A stretch of 64,000 nucleotides of DNA. Origin: JBCBEX01 sp038528235 (GTDB lineage: Bacteria; Bacteroidota; Rhodothermia; Rhodothermales; Rubricoccaceae). Numbering within the stretch: the stretch's first letter is position 1; each line of letters opens with the position of its first letter. Shown one piece after another: positions 9,404-18,477 of this stretch. The stretch lies in assembly GCA_038528235.1 (NCBI GenBank), contig JBCBEX010000004.1:46786-110785 (forward strand), written 5' to 3'. The notes beneath the pieces were generated by a model, which was not told the origin of the DNA, ran no database searches, and saw only the letters and a list, made by a program, of their open reading frames with translations. A program made the translations under genes and the position numbers.

Positions 9404-10246
9404 TCAGTCGACGATCACGAAGCTATTGCCCCAGGATCCCCAGTTGCTCGTGGTCACGCCGTTGCGCTCCGAGCCGGTGTAGCCATCTGCCCCCGGCCGC
9501 AGTTCGATCACGACGCTGCCGCCCGTGGCTTGCGTGATCGCGCCAGCGTGGACCGCAGCCGTGCAGATCGAGGAGTCGTCGGTGTAGAGGTCCGTCCCCC
9601 AGACCGTGCGCAGGCTGCCGCCCGCCGCGCAGTCGAAGCGGAGACGGGCACCGACGCCGCGGTCCCGGTACGGCACGGCATTCTGAAGCCACTCGATCTC
9701 GCCTTCCTCCGTGGCGGGCCCACCGCTGCTAGGCGGATCGGTGGTACCGCCGCTCGCGTCGGTAGCGTCCGGGTCGACGCTGATCGTGGTCGTGATGGGC
9801 TGGCTGACGAGGCCGTTGCCCGTGTAGACGCAGTAGACGACCGTGAACGTCCCGGCAGTGAGGTTGTCCGGGAGGTCGAACTGAAACGCTCCGTCGGTAC
9901 CTGGGATCTGGAAGTACCCACTCGCGCCCTGCACGAGAAAGTAGACCCCAGCGAAGTCACCGACGGCACCGAATCGGAGCGTGACGGCCCCGCCTGGCCC
10001 GGCCGTGACGGCGTCGGCACCGTTGCCGACCACAGGCGTCGCGGCATCGGTCGTCGGGCTGGGGGCGGCCCCGTCGAGGCGGGTGGCGCCGGCGACCCGA
10101 AGCGCCTCGCTCAGCGCGTCCGCGTTGCCCGGTGCGATGGGCTGAGGACCCGGATCGGGCGTGTCGGTGCTCGGGTCGGTGCTATCGCACCCGACCGCGA
10201 GGACGAGGAGCAAGGCAGGGAAGAGGAGATAGCGAAGCGTGTGCAT
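9404..10246 (-). CDS. Putative lipoprotein with beta-sandwich-like domain
   Basis: This 280-residue protein starts with a lipoprotein signal peptide (lipobox LAVGC). A Asp/Thr/Pro-rich linker follows (about residues 22-40). The rest is rich in Gly, Thr and Val and looks like extracellular beta-structure. FAGVYFLVQGASGYFQIPG resembles the central part of Ig-like surface domains, but I cannot name the family. The ATG at 10246 is chosen because the signal peptide starts there. Both neighbours are read away from it or on the other strand. Confidence 0.75.
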   Translation of the reverse strand: MHTLRYLLFPALLLVLAVGCDSTDPSTDTPDPGPQPIAPGNADALSEALRVAGATRLDGAAPSPTTDAATPVVGNGADAVTAGPGGAVTLRFGAVGDFAGVYFLVQGASGYFQIPGTDGAFQFDLPDNLTAGTFTVVYCVYTGNGLVSQPITTTISVDPDATDASGGTTDPPSSGGPATEEGEIEWLQNAVPYRDRGVGARLRFDCAAGGSLRTVWGTDLYTDDSSICTAAVHAGAITQATGGSVVIELRPGADGYTGSERNGVTTSNWGSWGNSFVIVD

Positions 10247-10468
10247 CAAACTGAGGAGGGTCGTGGAGGGAAGACTCGGGCGGACCGGGTGAGCCGATAG
10301 GTTCGGGGTTTGCGTCGGCGGCTTCAATCCCCGGAGCCGGGGGTATAGCTCCGGCGCGCTGCCGCCGAGTCCGCCCTGTGGCCAGTCGGTCCTGTGGATA
10401 GCCGCGTGGATAGTTCGTGGGCCGATTCCACCGAGCCTCCCTGGTCCTTCCCCCCTCCATCGCGTAAC

Positions 10469-11374
10469 ATGAAGGTCACACTGCGCGCTGCCGTCGCCCC
10501 GGATGGCGGCGCGTCATGCTGCAGACACCCCGCTCCCCTCGTGGCCACCATCCTCGACCTCGTCCGCGACGCCCGCGCCGCGCTCGGCCTCCAGCGCGAC
10601 CTCGCCGGGCCGCTGCTCTTCGCCCTTCCGGCCCCCTCCGACACCGCGCCAGCCCCGTCTGCCACCTCCCCCACTGACCTCGCTGACGACGCCATCGCTG
10701 ACGACGCCATGCCCGACCTTTTCGGCGCCCTTCCGGACCCCAGCCAGGACGAGACGCTCTCGCCCTACGAGCGCATCGCCGCGCTCATCCCTGAGGACTC
10801 GCCGCTGCGCGACATGACCGCGCTCGCGGAAGTCAACACCTACCTTGCCAACACCGTCCTCGTCCCCATCGACGAGAGCCGCATCAACCCGGTCCTCGGC
10901 ACCGGCGACCCCGATGCCGACCTGATGATCGTCGGCGAGGCGCCGGGCGCAAACGAGGACAAGGAAGGCGAGCCGTTCGTGGGCCGCGCGGGGCAGCTCC
11001 TCAACAAGATCCTGGAGGCCATCAACTTCCAGCGCGAGGAGGTCTACATCACCAACATCCTCAAGAGCCGCCCGCCCAACAACCGCGACCCGCTGCCCGC
11101 CGAGGTCGAAGCGCATATCCCGATCCTCTACAAGCAGATCGAACTCGTGCGCCCGAAGCTCATTCTGGCGGTCGGCAAGAGCGCGGGCAACGGACTCCTC
11201 GGTCGCACGTCGAGCCTCGCCTCGCTGCGGGGCAAGTTCCAGGACTACTACGGCCTGCAACTGCTCGTGACGTACCACCCGGCCGCGCTCCTGCGCAACC
11301 CACAGTGGAAGCGCCCCACTTGGGAAGACGTGAAGCTCCTCCGCACGCGCTATGACCAACTCGTTGGCGCCTGA
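10469..11374 (+). CDS. Family-4-type uracil-DNA glycosylase lacking the Fe-S cysteines
   Basis: This protein of about 301 residues should excise uracil from DNA. The catalytic core matches family 4: GEAPGANEDKEGEPFVGRAG, then RPPNNRDP, and the C-terminal HPAALLRNP. Family-4 enzymes normally bind a 4Fe-4S cluster through C-x2-C before the core, a Cys in KCRPP and a Cys in the following helix. Here the core has no cysteine at all: KSRPP replaces KCRPP and EAHIPIL replaces the later Cys. The start is uncertain. GTG at 10394 and GTG at 10541 are in frame, and none has a good ribosome site. The N-terminal extension is Pro/Ala-rich. Confidence 0.87.
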   Translation: MKVTLRAAVAPDGGASCCRHPAPLVATILDLVRDARAALGLQRDLAGPLLFALPAPSDTAPAPSATSPTDLADDAIADDAMPDLFGALPDPSQDETLSPYERIAALIPEDSPLRDMTALAEVNTYLANTVLVPIDESRINPVLGTGDPDADLMIVGEAPGANEDKEGEPFVGRAGQLLNKILEAINFQREEVYITNILKSRPPNNRDPLPAEVEAHIPILYKQIELVRPKLILAVGKSAGNGLLGRTSSLASLRGKFQDYYGLQLLVTYHPAALLRNPQWKRPTWEDVKLLRTRYDQLVGA

Positions 11375-11407
11375 ACCCCGTCTTCACCGCCCCCTTCTCC
11401 CACCCTT

Positions 11408-11472
11408 GTCATCCTGAGCTTGACTCAGGATCTCAGCGAGACCTTGAGACGCCGCATCGCGTTCAGCATGAC
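11408..11472. repeat. REP-like imperfect palindrome
   Basis: This begins GTCATCCTGAGC and ends with the inverted counterpart GTTCAGCATGAC, with a second hairpin (CTGAGCTTGACTCAG) inside. It lies in the gap before dnaB. Similar ends occur at 43295 and 50148. Confidence 0.6.
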
Positions 11473-11509
11473 GCCAACTAGGTGACGCTCTCGCCCCCGA
11501 CGCCCTCCC

Positions 11510-13171
11510 ATGGCCGACCAGCCACTCTCCGACGACGCCCAGCGTCCCCTCTACATCGACGAGGGGGCCGCGCCCTCCTATCCGCTCGAGAAGCTCACGA
11601 GTAGCCGTCGGCACAGCCGTCCCACCAACGTGGTCGCGCTGCACGAGCAGGCGGGCCGCGTCCCACCGCAAGCGACCGACGTCGAGCAGTCGGTGCTCGG
11701 GGCCATGCTCATCGAGCGCGAGGCGATCCCGAAGGCCATCGAGATCCTCGCGCCGGACGCGTTCTACGACCAGCGGCACCGCCGCATCTACGAGGCCGTG
11801 CTCGCCCTCTTCGAACGCGGCAACCCGGTCGACCTCATCACGCTCACCGAAGAGCTGAAGCGCGCCGGCCAGTTCGAGGGCATCGGCGGCTACTACCTCT
11901 CGGAGCTGACCACGAAGGTCGCGAGCGCGGCCAACGTGGAGTACCACGCGCGCATCATCGCGGAAAAGGCGCTGCTCCGCAAGATGATCGAGACGATGAC
12001 CGGCGTTGTCGGGCAGGCCTACGACCCCGGCACCGACGCCTTTGACCTCCTCGATCGGGCCGAGCGCGACATCTTCCAGATCTCGGAGAGTCAGCTCCGC
12101 AAGGGCGCCGCTTCGCTCTCGAACGTGATCAAGGGCACGCTCGAACACCTCCAGGCCATCCACGGCCGCGAGGGCGGCATCACGGGCGTCCCCTCGGGCT
12201 TCCACAAGCTCGACGACATGACGGGCGGCTGGCAGCCCTCTGACCTCGTTATTATTGCGGCGAGGCCCTCCATGGGCAAGACTGCGTTGACCTTGGCGAT
12301 GGCCCGGAACGCGGCGCTGCACCCGGAGCATCCGGCGGGCGTGGCCATCTTCTCGCTGGAGATGAGCGCGGGGCAGCTCGCGCAGCGCCTCCTCACCTCC
12401 GAGGCCCGCATCGACGCGCAGGCGGCGCGCACGGGCCGCCTCTCCGACGACGACTGGCCGCGCCTGGCCCGCGCCGCGGGCGTCCTGGCCAACGCGCCCA
12501 TCTTCATCGACGACACGCCTGGGTTGGGCATCCTCGAACTGCGCGCCAAGTGCCGGCGCCTCAAGGCCGAGCACGACATCGGGATGGTGGTGGTGGACTA
12601 CCTCCAGCTCATGCACGGCACGTCGACGGGGCGCGGAGGCAGCCGCGAGCAGGAAATTGCGCAGATCAGCCGCTCGCTGAAGGCCCTAGCCAAGGAGATC
12701 GACGTGCCGGTGATCGCGCTCTCGCAGCTCTCCCGCGCCGTCGAGACGCGCGGCGGCGACAAGCGGCCCATCGTCTCGGACCTCCGCGAGTCGGGCTCCA
12801 TCGAGCAGGACGCCGACGTGGTCGGCTTTATCTACCGCGCCGAGCGCTACGGCATCACGACCGACGAGCACGGCAACTCGACGGAAGGCCTCGCTGAGAT
12901 CATCCTCGGCAAGCAGCGCAACGGCCCGATCGGCACGGTGAAGGTGGCGTTCGTGAACCGCTACGCCCGCTTCGAGAACCTGCAGTACGCCCAGCCGAGC
13001 CCCTATGGCGGCGGCACTGACTACGCCGCGTTCGACAGCGGCGGCGGCTACGGGGACGCGGGCAGCTTCGGCGGCGACGCCGACTCTGGCTATGGGGGCG
13101 GCTTCGACCAGGGCGGCGGCTTCGCGGGCAGCCCGCCCCCGCTACCCTCGGGCGGCGACGCGCCGTTTTAG
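11510..13171 (+). CDS. dnaB: Replicative DNA helicase DnaB
   Basis: This 553-residue hexameric helicase unwinds DNA at the fork. The N-terminal primase-interacting domain begins near VEQSVLGAMLIE (about residue 60). The RecA-like domain has Walker A ARPSMGKTALT at about 250-260, Walker B around VVVDYLQLM and the DnaB segment LSQLSRAVE. The first 60 residues are a low-complexity extension. The last 60 or so are a Gly/Ser/Asp-rich tail (YGDAGSFGGDADSGYGGG) ending in DAPF. This tail resembles the disordered tail of single-strand binding proteins and may mediate contacts. The gene is followed after 21 bp by pth. Confidence 0.97.
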   Translation: MADQPLSDDAQRPLYIDEGAAPSYPLEKLTSSRRHSRPTNVVALHEQAGRVPPQATDVEQSVLGAMLIEREAIPKAIEILAPDAFYDQRHRRIYEAVLALFERGNPVDLITLTEELKRAGQFEGIGGYYLSELTTKVASAANVEYHARIIAEKALLRKMIETMTGVVGQAYDPGTDAFDLLDRAERDIFQISESQLRKGAASLSNVIKGTLEHLQAIHGREGGITGVPSGFHKLDDMTGGWQPSDLVIIAARPSMGKTALTLAMARNAALHPEHPAGVAIFSLEMSAGQLAQRLLTSEARIDAQAARTGRLSDDDWPRLARAAGVLANAPIFIDDTPGLGILELRAKCRRLKAEHDIGMVVVDYLQLMHGTSTGRGGSREQEIAQISRSLKALAKEIDVPVIALSQLSRAVETRGGDKRPIVSDLRESGSIEQDADVVGFIYRAERYGITTDEHGNSTEGLAEIILGKQRNGPIGTVKVAFVNRYARFENLQYAQPSPYGGGTDYAAFDSGGGYGDAGSFGGDADSGYGGGFDQGGGFAGSPPPLPSGGDAPF

Positions 13172-13192
13172 CCACGCAGCCCCGCCCTCCTG

Positions 13193-13816
13193 ATGGCCCG
13201 CAAACGCCTCATCGTCGGCCTCGGTAACCCCGGCCCCGAATACGAAGCAACGCGCCACAACGTCGGCTTCATGGTGGTGGACCACCTCGCCGAGACGGTG
13301 GGCGTGGCCCCGCTTCGGCGCAATCTAGCGGCGTCGCTAGCGGACGAGGCGAGCCACCGAGGCCGCGCGCTCGTGCTGGCGAAGCCTCAGACGTACATGA
13401 ACCGCTCCGGCGAGGCCGTCCGCGCGCTCACCCGCCGCTACGGCCTCACGCCCGACGACCTGGTAGTGGTCTACGACGACCTCGCCCTGCCCCTCGGCGC
13501 CGTCCGGCTGCGCGGCAAGGGCGGAGCTGGCGGCCACAACGGCATCCAGGACATCATCGACACGCTGGGGACGAGCGCCTTCCCGCGCATCCGCGTCGGC
13601 ATCGGGAGCAACTTCGGGCGAGGCCAGCAGGTCCGCTACGTCCTCGCACCGTTCGACGCCGACGAAGCGGAAGCCCGCGACGAAGCCGTGAGCTTCGCTG
13701 CTAAAGCGGCGCTTTCGTTTGTCCGCGATGGCCTGATGACGGCCATGAACCGTTACAATCGGAAAGAGCCCCCCGGCGCAGCCAAGACCAAGCCTTCGAG
13801 CACCGCCTCGGAGTGA
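13193..13816 (+). CDS. pth: Peptidyl-tRNA hydrolase
   Basis: This 207-residue enzyme releases peptides from stalled peptidyl-tRNA. The N-terminal VGLGNPGPEYEATRHNVGF contains Asn12 and the catalytic His22. VVYDDLALPLG holds the conserved Asp, and GGAGGHNG is the substrate loop. It sits 21 bp after dnaB, probably co-transcribed, and is convergent with the rplY-prs pair. In many bacteria pth, rplY and prs are neighbours on one strand, so pth appears inverted here. Confidence 0.96.
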   Translation: MARKRLIVGLGNPGPEYEATRHNVGFMVVDHLAETVGVAPLRRNLAASLADEASHRGRALVLAKPQTYMNRSGEAVRALTRRYGLTPDDLVVVYDDLALPLGAVRLRGKGGAGGHNGIQDIIDTLGTSAFPRIRVGIGSNFGRGQQVRYVLAPFDADEAEARDEAVSFAAKAALSFVRDGLMTAMNRYNRKEPPGAAKTKPSSTASE

Positions 13817-13867
13817 GGCCTCCACTGGCGAGCACCCAGTCGCATGGCGCTGCGGCGAGGCGCGCGC

Positions 13868-13910
13868 AAAAAAGGCGATGCGGGCCGACGTGACCGCCGA
13901 CCCGCATCGC
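13868..13910 (-). terminator. Rho-independent terminator for rplY-prs
   Basis: On the minus strand a long GC-rich stem (GCGATGCGGGTCGGCGGTCA with its complement) is followed by a run of six T (13868-13873 read as A on the plus strand). It lies just after the rplY stop and is the clearest intrinsic terminator in the window. Confidence 0.85.
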
Positions 13911-13933
13911 AGTAGAGCTCGGGGGCTGAGGAT

Positions 13934-14569
13934 CTACTCCTCGCCGCCTTCGGTCTCGCCCTCGGCAGCCTCTTCGCCGCCTTCCGCTGCGTCGGCGTCC
14001 TCGTCGTCGAGGAGGCCACCGCGCTTCGGAGCCGCGACCGTGGCGACCGTGCGGCGCGGGTCCGTGAGGATCTCGGCATCCGGCACGCTCAGCAGGTCAA
14101 CGTGGACCGTGTCGCCGATCTTGAGCTCGGAGACGTCGACCTGGACAACCGACGGGATGTTCTTCGGCAGGCAGGAGATCTCCAGGAAGTTGAGAGCCTG
14201 CACGAGGCGGCCACCCGCCTTCACGCCCGGCGCGGAGCCAGCGCCGGTGAGGCGGACTGGAATGCGCAGCGCCACCGCCTCGCCCGCGTCAAGCGCGAGG
14301 AAGTCGGCGTGCAGCGGGTCGTCCGAGACGGGGTGGTAGTCCACCTTCTTGAGGATGCACTCGTAGGTCTGGCCGCCGAGGTCGACCTCGACGCGGTGCA
14401 TCTCAGCGGTGAAGATGAGCGGGCGCAGGGCGAGCTTGGGCACGCGGAAGTGCACGGGCTCCTGGTGGGGGCCGTAGAGCACGCAGGGGACCTCGCCGTC
14501 GCGGCGGACGGCCTTGGTGGCGCTCTTGCCGAGGTCGCGCGCCTGCGCGTCGAGCTTGATGACGTCCAT
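13934..14569 (-). CDS. rplY: 50S ribosomal protein L25 / general stress protein Ctc
   Basis: This 211-residue protein is the long, CTC-type form of L25 that binds 5S rRNA. The N-terminal L25 domain has RDLGKSATKAVRRDGEVPCV, the glycyl-tRNA-synthetase-like beta-barrel follows, and the C-terminal domain has NIPSVVQVDVS. The tail after about residue 185 is highly acidic (DDEDADAAEGGEEAAE), as seen in other Bacteroidota L25 proteins. It lies 42 bp downstream of prs on the same strand and ends at a strong terminator, so prs-rplY is probably an operon. Confidence 0.95.
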   Translation of the reverse strand: MDVIKLDAQARDLGKSATKAVRRDGEVPCVLYGPHQEPVHFRVPKLALRPLIFTAEMHRVEVDLGGQTYECILKKVDYHPVSDDPLHADFLALDAGEAVALRIPVRLTGAGSAPGVKAGGRLVQALNFLEISCLPKNIPSVVQVDVSELKIGDTVHVDLLSVPDAEILTDPRRTVATVAAPKRGGLLDDEDADAAEGGEEAAEGETEGGEE

Positions 14570-14611
14570 GGGGGTTGGGGTTATCGGCTGCGAGCGCGCC
14601 CGCAGCGTGGG

Positions 14612-15556
14612 TTATTCAACAAAAAGGGTAGAGATCGACTCGTCGGCGTAGATGCGGTGGATGGCATCGGCGAAGAGCGGGGCCACGGAGATGACCTTGA
14701 TCTTGTCGCTCGTGCGGGTGAGCGGGATCGTGTCGGTGACCACGAGGCGCTTGATGGCCGAGGCTTCGAGACGGTCGTAGGCCGGGCCGGAGAGCAGCGC
14801 GTGCGTGGCGAAGGCCTCGACGGAGAGCGCGCCCTCGTTCATGAGCGCGTCGGCCGCGTTGCAGAGCGTGCCGGCCGTGTCCACGAGGTCGTCGATCATT
14901 AGCACGTGCCGGTCCTCGACCTCGCCGATGATGCTCATCACCTCGGCGACGTTCGAGCGCGGGCGGCGCTTGTCGATGATCGCGAAGTCGGCGCCGAGGC
15001 GGCTGGCGTAGGAGCGCGCCACCTTCACCGAGCCGAGGTCGGGCGCGACGACGACGAGGTTGTCCGGCAGCGAGTCGCGCACCTGCTCGAAGTAGACCGC
15101 CGAGCCGTAGAGGTGATCGACGGGGATGTCGACGAAGCCCTGGATCTGGGCCGCGTGGAGGTCCATCGTGAGGATGCGATCCACGCCGACCGTCTCCAGC
15201 ATGTTGCAGCACACCTTCGCGCCGATGGAGACGCGGGGCTGGTCCTTGCGGTCCTGGCGGGCATAGCCGAAGTAGGGAATCACCGCCGTGATGCGGCTCG
15301 CCGAGGCCCGCCGCGCTGCGTCGATCATGAAGAGCAACTCCATCCAGTGGTCGCCGGGCGCGGGGGTGCACTGGATGATGAAGAGGTCCGTGCCACGGAT
15401 GGACTCCTCGTAGCGGACGTAGATCTCGCCGTCGGAGAAATTGCGGAGGCTCACGTGGCCCAAGTCGCGCCCATAGTCCTCGGCGATGGCGCGCGCCAAC
15501 GCAGGGTTGGAGCGGCCGGCAAAGATCGAGACGGGCGGGACAGCGTGGGGGAGCAT
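14612..15556 (-). CDS. prs: Ribose-phosphate pyrophosphokinase
   Basis: This 314-residue enzyme makes PRPP from ribose 5-phosphate and ATP. The flexible-loop segment YARQDRK, the metal site MDLHAAQIQGF and the PRPP loop DDLVDTAGT (about 221-229) are all present. Its length is normal. The start ATG is at 15556. Directly upstream lies the octad array pair at 15562-15664 and then tRNA-Gln, so any promoter must lie within or near the array. Confidence 0.97.
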   Translation of the reverse strand: MLPHAVPPVSIFAGRSNPALARAIAEDYGRDLGHVSLRNFSDGEIYVRYEESIRGTDLFIIQCTPAPGDHWMELLFMIDAARRASASRITAVIPYFGYARQDRKDQPRVSIGAKVCCNMLETVGVDRILTMDLHAAQIQGFVDIPVDHLYGSAVYFEQVRDSLPDNLVVVAPDLGSVKVARSYASRLGADFAIIDKRRPRSNVAEVMSIIGEVEDRHVLMIDDLVDTAGTLCNAADALMNEGALSVEAFATHALLSGPAYDRLEASAIKRLVVTDTIPLTRTSDKIKVISVAPLFADAIHRIYADESISTLFVE

Positions 15557-15561
15557 CGTCT

Positions 15562-15664
15562 GTGTGGACGTGTGGATGTATGGACGTATGAACGTGAAGA
15601 CGTGCGATCTAGGACTCAGGAAGACCCACCTTCACACGTTCATACGTTCACACCTCCATACTCA
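15562..15664. repeat. Inverted pair of 8-bp-period arrays (type B)
   Basis: On the plus strand, 15562-15607 is a degenerate tandem array of period 8, with units such as GTGTGGAC, GTATGGAC and GTATGAAC. Positions 15629-15664 carry the inverse orientation (GTGTGAAC, GTATGAAC when read on the minus strand). About 20 bp separate the arms. The pair fills the gap between the prs start and tRNA-Gln. Most unit differences are transitions. Confidence 0.8.
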
Positions 15665-15670
15665 ACGAGG

Positions 15671-15743
15671 TTGCCCGACCAGGACTCGAACCTGGAACCC
15701 CCACATCCAAAGTGTGGTGCTCTGCCAATTGAGCTATCGGGCA
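15671..15743 (-). tRNA. tRNA-Gln (anticodon TTG)
   Basis: The minus strand folds as a full cloverleaf of 73 nt. The acceptor stem is TGCCCGA with TCGGGCA, the anticodon stem CCACA/TGTGG encloses loop CTTTGGA (anticodon TTG, reads CAA), and the T arm holds GGTTCGAGTCC. CCA is not encoded. It lies just upstream of the octad pair and prs. Confidence 0.95.
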
Positions 15744-15958
15744 GGCGACGCACGCTCCGAAAACGCCCGCGTCGAGCGCGCATGGATGTAGTGCGTACAG
15801 AGTTTCAAAGATAGAACGGGCTCGGCGGCGCGTCAACGCGGGGGTGGGCTCCGGGCCCCCCTAAGCAGGTGTCTTGCCCGGCTTTTCACCCACAGGAGAC
15901 CGTTCGGCTCGGCTCGGCGTAGCTTGGCGACTGGTTTTTTCGCCCTCCCGCGCTGTTC

Positions 15959-16774
15959 GTGCTCGCCCCGCTCCTGTCCCAAGTTCCCTATCTCGACCCC
16001 GACGAGCAGCATGCCATCGGCGTACTGGGAGGGCTTGGACCCTACGCGGGCCTCGACCTCGTGCGGACACTCTTCGACGAAACCGAAGCGCACCGCGATC
16101 AGGAGCACCTGCCGGTGACGCTGATCTCGTATCCAGGGCGTATCCCGGACCGCGCGACGTGGATCGCGGACCAGGACGCCCCGAGCCCGGTCCCAGCAAT
16201 GGTGGAGATCTTGCGCCGCCTCGACAACGCGGGCTGCGCCGTGGCAGGCATCCCCTGCAACACCGCCCATGCGCCGGTCCTGTTCGACCATCTCAGCGAC
16301 GCGCTTAGCATCGAGGGACGCAGCCTGAAGCTGCTCCACATCATCGACGCCATCGTGGCACACGTGGCGGAGGTGGCACCGGAGGCCCAACGGATCGGCG
16401 TGCTCGCGACCTCGTCGTCGATCCAGAATCGCCTGCATGCGATCGGCCTGGAAGCCGCCGGCCTGGAGGCGGTCCGTCCCGATCCCGACGTGCAGGAGGC
16501 GCTCGTCCAGCCGACGATCTACGACGACACGTGGGGCCTGAAGGCGCAGAGCCAGCCGACGGCGCGGGCACGGCAGCACCTGCTCGACGCCATCGACCAC
16601 CTGAAGGCCAAGGGCGCCGAGGCGGTCATTCTGGGCTGCACGGAGCTCCCGCTCGCCATTCCCGAGCTTGAGGTGGTAGGCCTGCCGATGGTCAACTCGA
16701 CGCGGGCGCTGGCGCGGGCGCTCATCCGCGCGACGCACCCCGCGAAGCTGCGGCCCGTGACGGTGGCGGTCTGA
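15959..16774 (+). CDS. Aspartate/glutamate racemase family protein
   Basis: This 271-residue protein belongs to the cofactor-independent Asp/Glu racemase family. GVLGGLGPYAGLDL is the typical start of the first domain. The two catalytic cysteines are seen in IPCNTAH and LGCTELPL. It could be aspartate racemase (D-Asp) or a related amino-acid racemase; MurI is less likely because the YgeA-like GGLGP start differs. The start is a GTG at 15959; no in-frame ATG lies before the conserved part. Confidence 0.88.
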   Translation: MLAPLLSQVPYLDPDEQHAIGVLGGLGPYAGLDLVRTLFDETEAHRDQEHLPVTLISYPGRIPDRATWIADQDAPSPVPAMVEILRRLDNAGCAVAGIPCNTAHAPVLFDHLSDALSIEGRSLKLLHIIDAIVAHVAEVAPEAQRIGVLATSSSIQNRLHAIGLEAAGLEAVRPDPDVQEALVQPTIYDDTWGLKAQSQPTARARQHLLDAIDHLKAKGAEAVILGCTELPLAIPELEVVGLPMVNSTRALARALIRATHPAKLRPVTVAV

Positions 16775-16980
16775 AGAGCCGACCGAAGGCGATGACGATC
16801 GGGCTTGACACCTTGCCCCGGTCGCCACACCTTCTCGACCCGCAGACCCGCCGCTGGCATTTTCGCAGCGGCTTCGTACATTCCCCGCGCGTCCTCATCA
16901 TCCGCCCCTGTGCTGCCTCTGGATCTTCGATACTGACCACCCCTCCGTTCGGCCCCGGGTTTCCACCCCGCTTTGCGCCC

Positions 16981-18477
16981 ATGCTCAAGGAACAGAGTCA
17001 GTTTCTCCAACGCAGCCTCTTCGTCGCGGACCTCGCGCTGATCGCCCTCGGGTGGGTGATCGCCTACGCGCTGCGTTTCGGTCTCTTGCATCCCGCTTCG
17101 CCCTACGCGCTCGACGGGCTCATCGCGGCGCTGCCTCTCGCTAACGCCGAGGACATACCAGGCCTCGCCCTCTACCTCGGCTACCTCCCGGGCGTGCTGG
17201 TGATCTGGGGGCTGATGTTCCTGCTCTCGGGGCTCTACCGGACGCGCCGGGCGACGCGGCTGCCGCTGGTCGTCTACAGCGTCGCGCGGGCCGTCGCGCT
17301 CGGCATCGTGGCGTCGATCGCGGCGCTGTTCTTCTACCGGGAGTTCTCGTTCTCACGCATCCACATGGTGCTCTTCGGCGTGACGACGGCGAGCCTGCTC
17401 GTCGGGTTGCGGCTGACGATCTACACCGTGTTGCGGCGAGCGCGGCAGCAGGGCAAGAACCTCCGGCGCGTACTCATCGTCGGCGCGGGCAAGGCCGGAC
17501 AGCGGCTCGCGCGGGCGTTCCGGCAGTATCCCTGGATGGGCTTCGAGGTGCTTGGCTTCGTGGACGACCGCGCCGAGGTCTTCGAGGAGCCGATGCCGGG
17601 CCGCCTGCTGCACGACCACGAGCCCAAGCGCATCGACATACTCGGGCGCGTGGACGACCTCGCCGACGTGATGGACCGCCTCAACGCCGACGGCGAGCAC
17701 GTGGACCTCGTCTACGTGGCGCTGCCGCTGCGCGCGACGCACAAGATCGAGCCCATCGCCGAGGCCTGCTCGAAGCGCACGGCGCACATGTGCCTCGTGC
17801 CGGACCTCTTCCACCTCGGGCTGCTCGTCAACAGCCGCGTCTCGGACGTGGACGGCCTGCCGGTGATCCACCTCATGGACGAGGCCCCGTTCGACGGCCG
17901 CCAGCTCGTCAAGCGCTCGCTCGACATCGCGTTCTCGGCGGCGGTGCTGCTCTTGCTCTCGCCGCTGTTCCTGCTGCTCGCGCTCGGCGTCAAGCTCTCG
18001 TCGCCCGGCCCGGTGTTCTACCGCCAGACGCGGATGGGGCTCAACGGCCAGACGTTCGAGATGCTCAAGTTCCGCTCGATGCCTACGAACGCGGAGTCGA
18101 AGTCGGGCGCGGTATGGGCGAAGGCGGGCGAGAGCCGCGCGACGCCCTTCGGCAGCTTCCTCCGCAAGACGAGCCTCGACGAGCTCCCGCAGTTCCTCAA
18201 CGTCCTCCGCGGCGACATGTCGGTCGTCGGCCCGCGCCCCGAGCGCCCGGTGTTCATCGACGAGTTCAAGGAGCACGTCCCCGGCTACATGCTGCGCCAC
18301 AAGATGAAGGCGGGCATTACGGGCTGGGCGCAGGTCAACGGCTGGCGCGGCAACACGTCCATCGAGAAGCGCATCGAGTTCGACCTGTATTACATCCAGC
18401 ACTGGTCGCTCCGCTTCGACCTCCGCATCATGTGGCTCACCGTCTTCAAGGGCTTCGTGAACGAAAACGCGTATTGA
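16981..18477 (+). CDS. Undecaprenyl-phosphate sugar phosphotransferase (WcaJ/WbaP type)
   Basis: This 498-residue membrane enzyme starts exopolysaccharide repeat units by moving a sugar-phosphate to undecaprenyl phosphate. It has four to five N-terminal membrane helices (about 10-140) and a CoA-binding-like Rossmann domain (VLIVGAGKAGQRLA, about 162-175). A re-entrant hydrophobic segment follows (about 318-340). The C-terminal transferase domain contains FRSMPTNAE, RKTSLDELPQFLNVLRGDMS and VGPRPERP. ATG 16981 is chosen over upstream starts because the membrane domain begins there. No other capsule genes are adjacent. Its stop codon overlaps a repeat array. Confidence 0.94.
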   Translation: MLKEQSQFLQRSLFVADLALIALGWVIAYALRFGLLHPASPYALDGLIAALPLANAEDIPGLALYLGYLPGVLVIWGLMFLLSGLYRTRRATRLPLVVYSVARAVALGIVASIAALFFYREFSFSRIHMVLFGVTTASLLVGLRLTIYTVLRRARQQGKNLRRVLIVGAGKAGQRLARAFRQYPWMGFEVLGFVDDRAEVFEEPMPGRLLHDHEPKRIDILGRVDDLADVMDRLNADGEHVDLVYVALPLRATHKIEPIAEACSKRTAHMCLVPDLFHLGLLVNSRVSDVDGLPVIHLMDEAPFDGRQLVKRSLDIAFSAAVLLLLSPLFLLLALGVKLSSPGPVFYRQTRMGLNGQTFEMLKFRSMPTNAESKSGAVWAKAGESRATPFGSFLRKTSLDELPQFLNVLRGDMSVVGPRPERPVFIDEFKEHVPGYMLRHKMKAGITGWAQVNGWRGNTSIEKRIEFDLYYIQHWSLRFDLRIMWLTVFKGFVNENAY

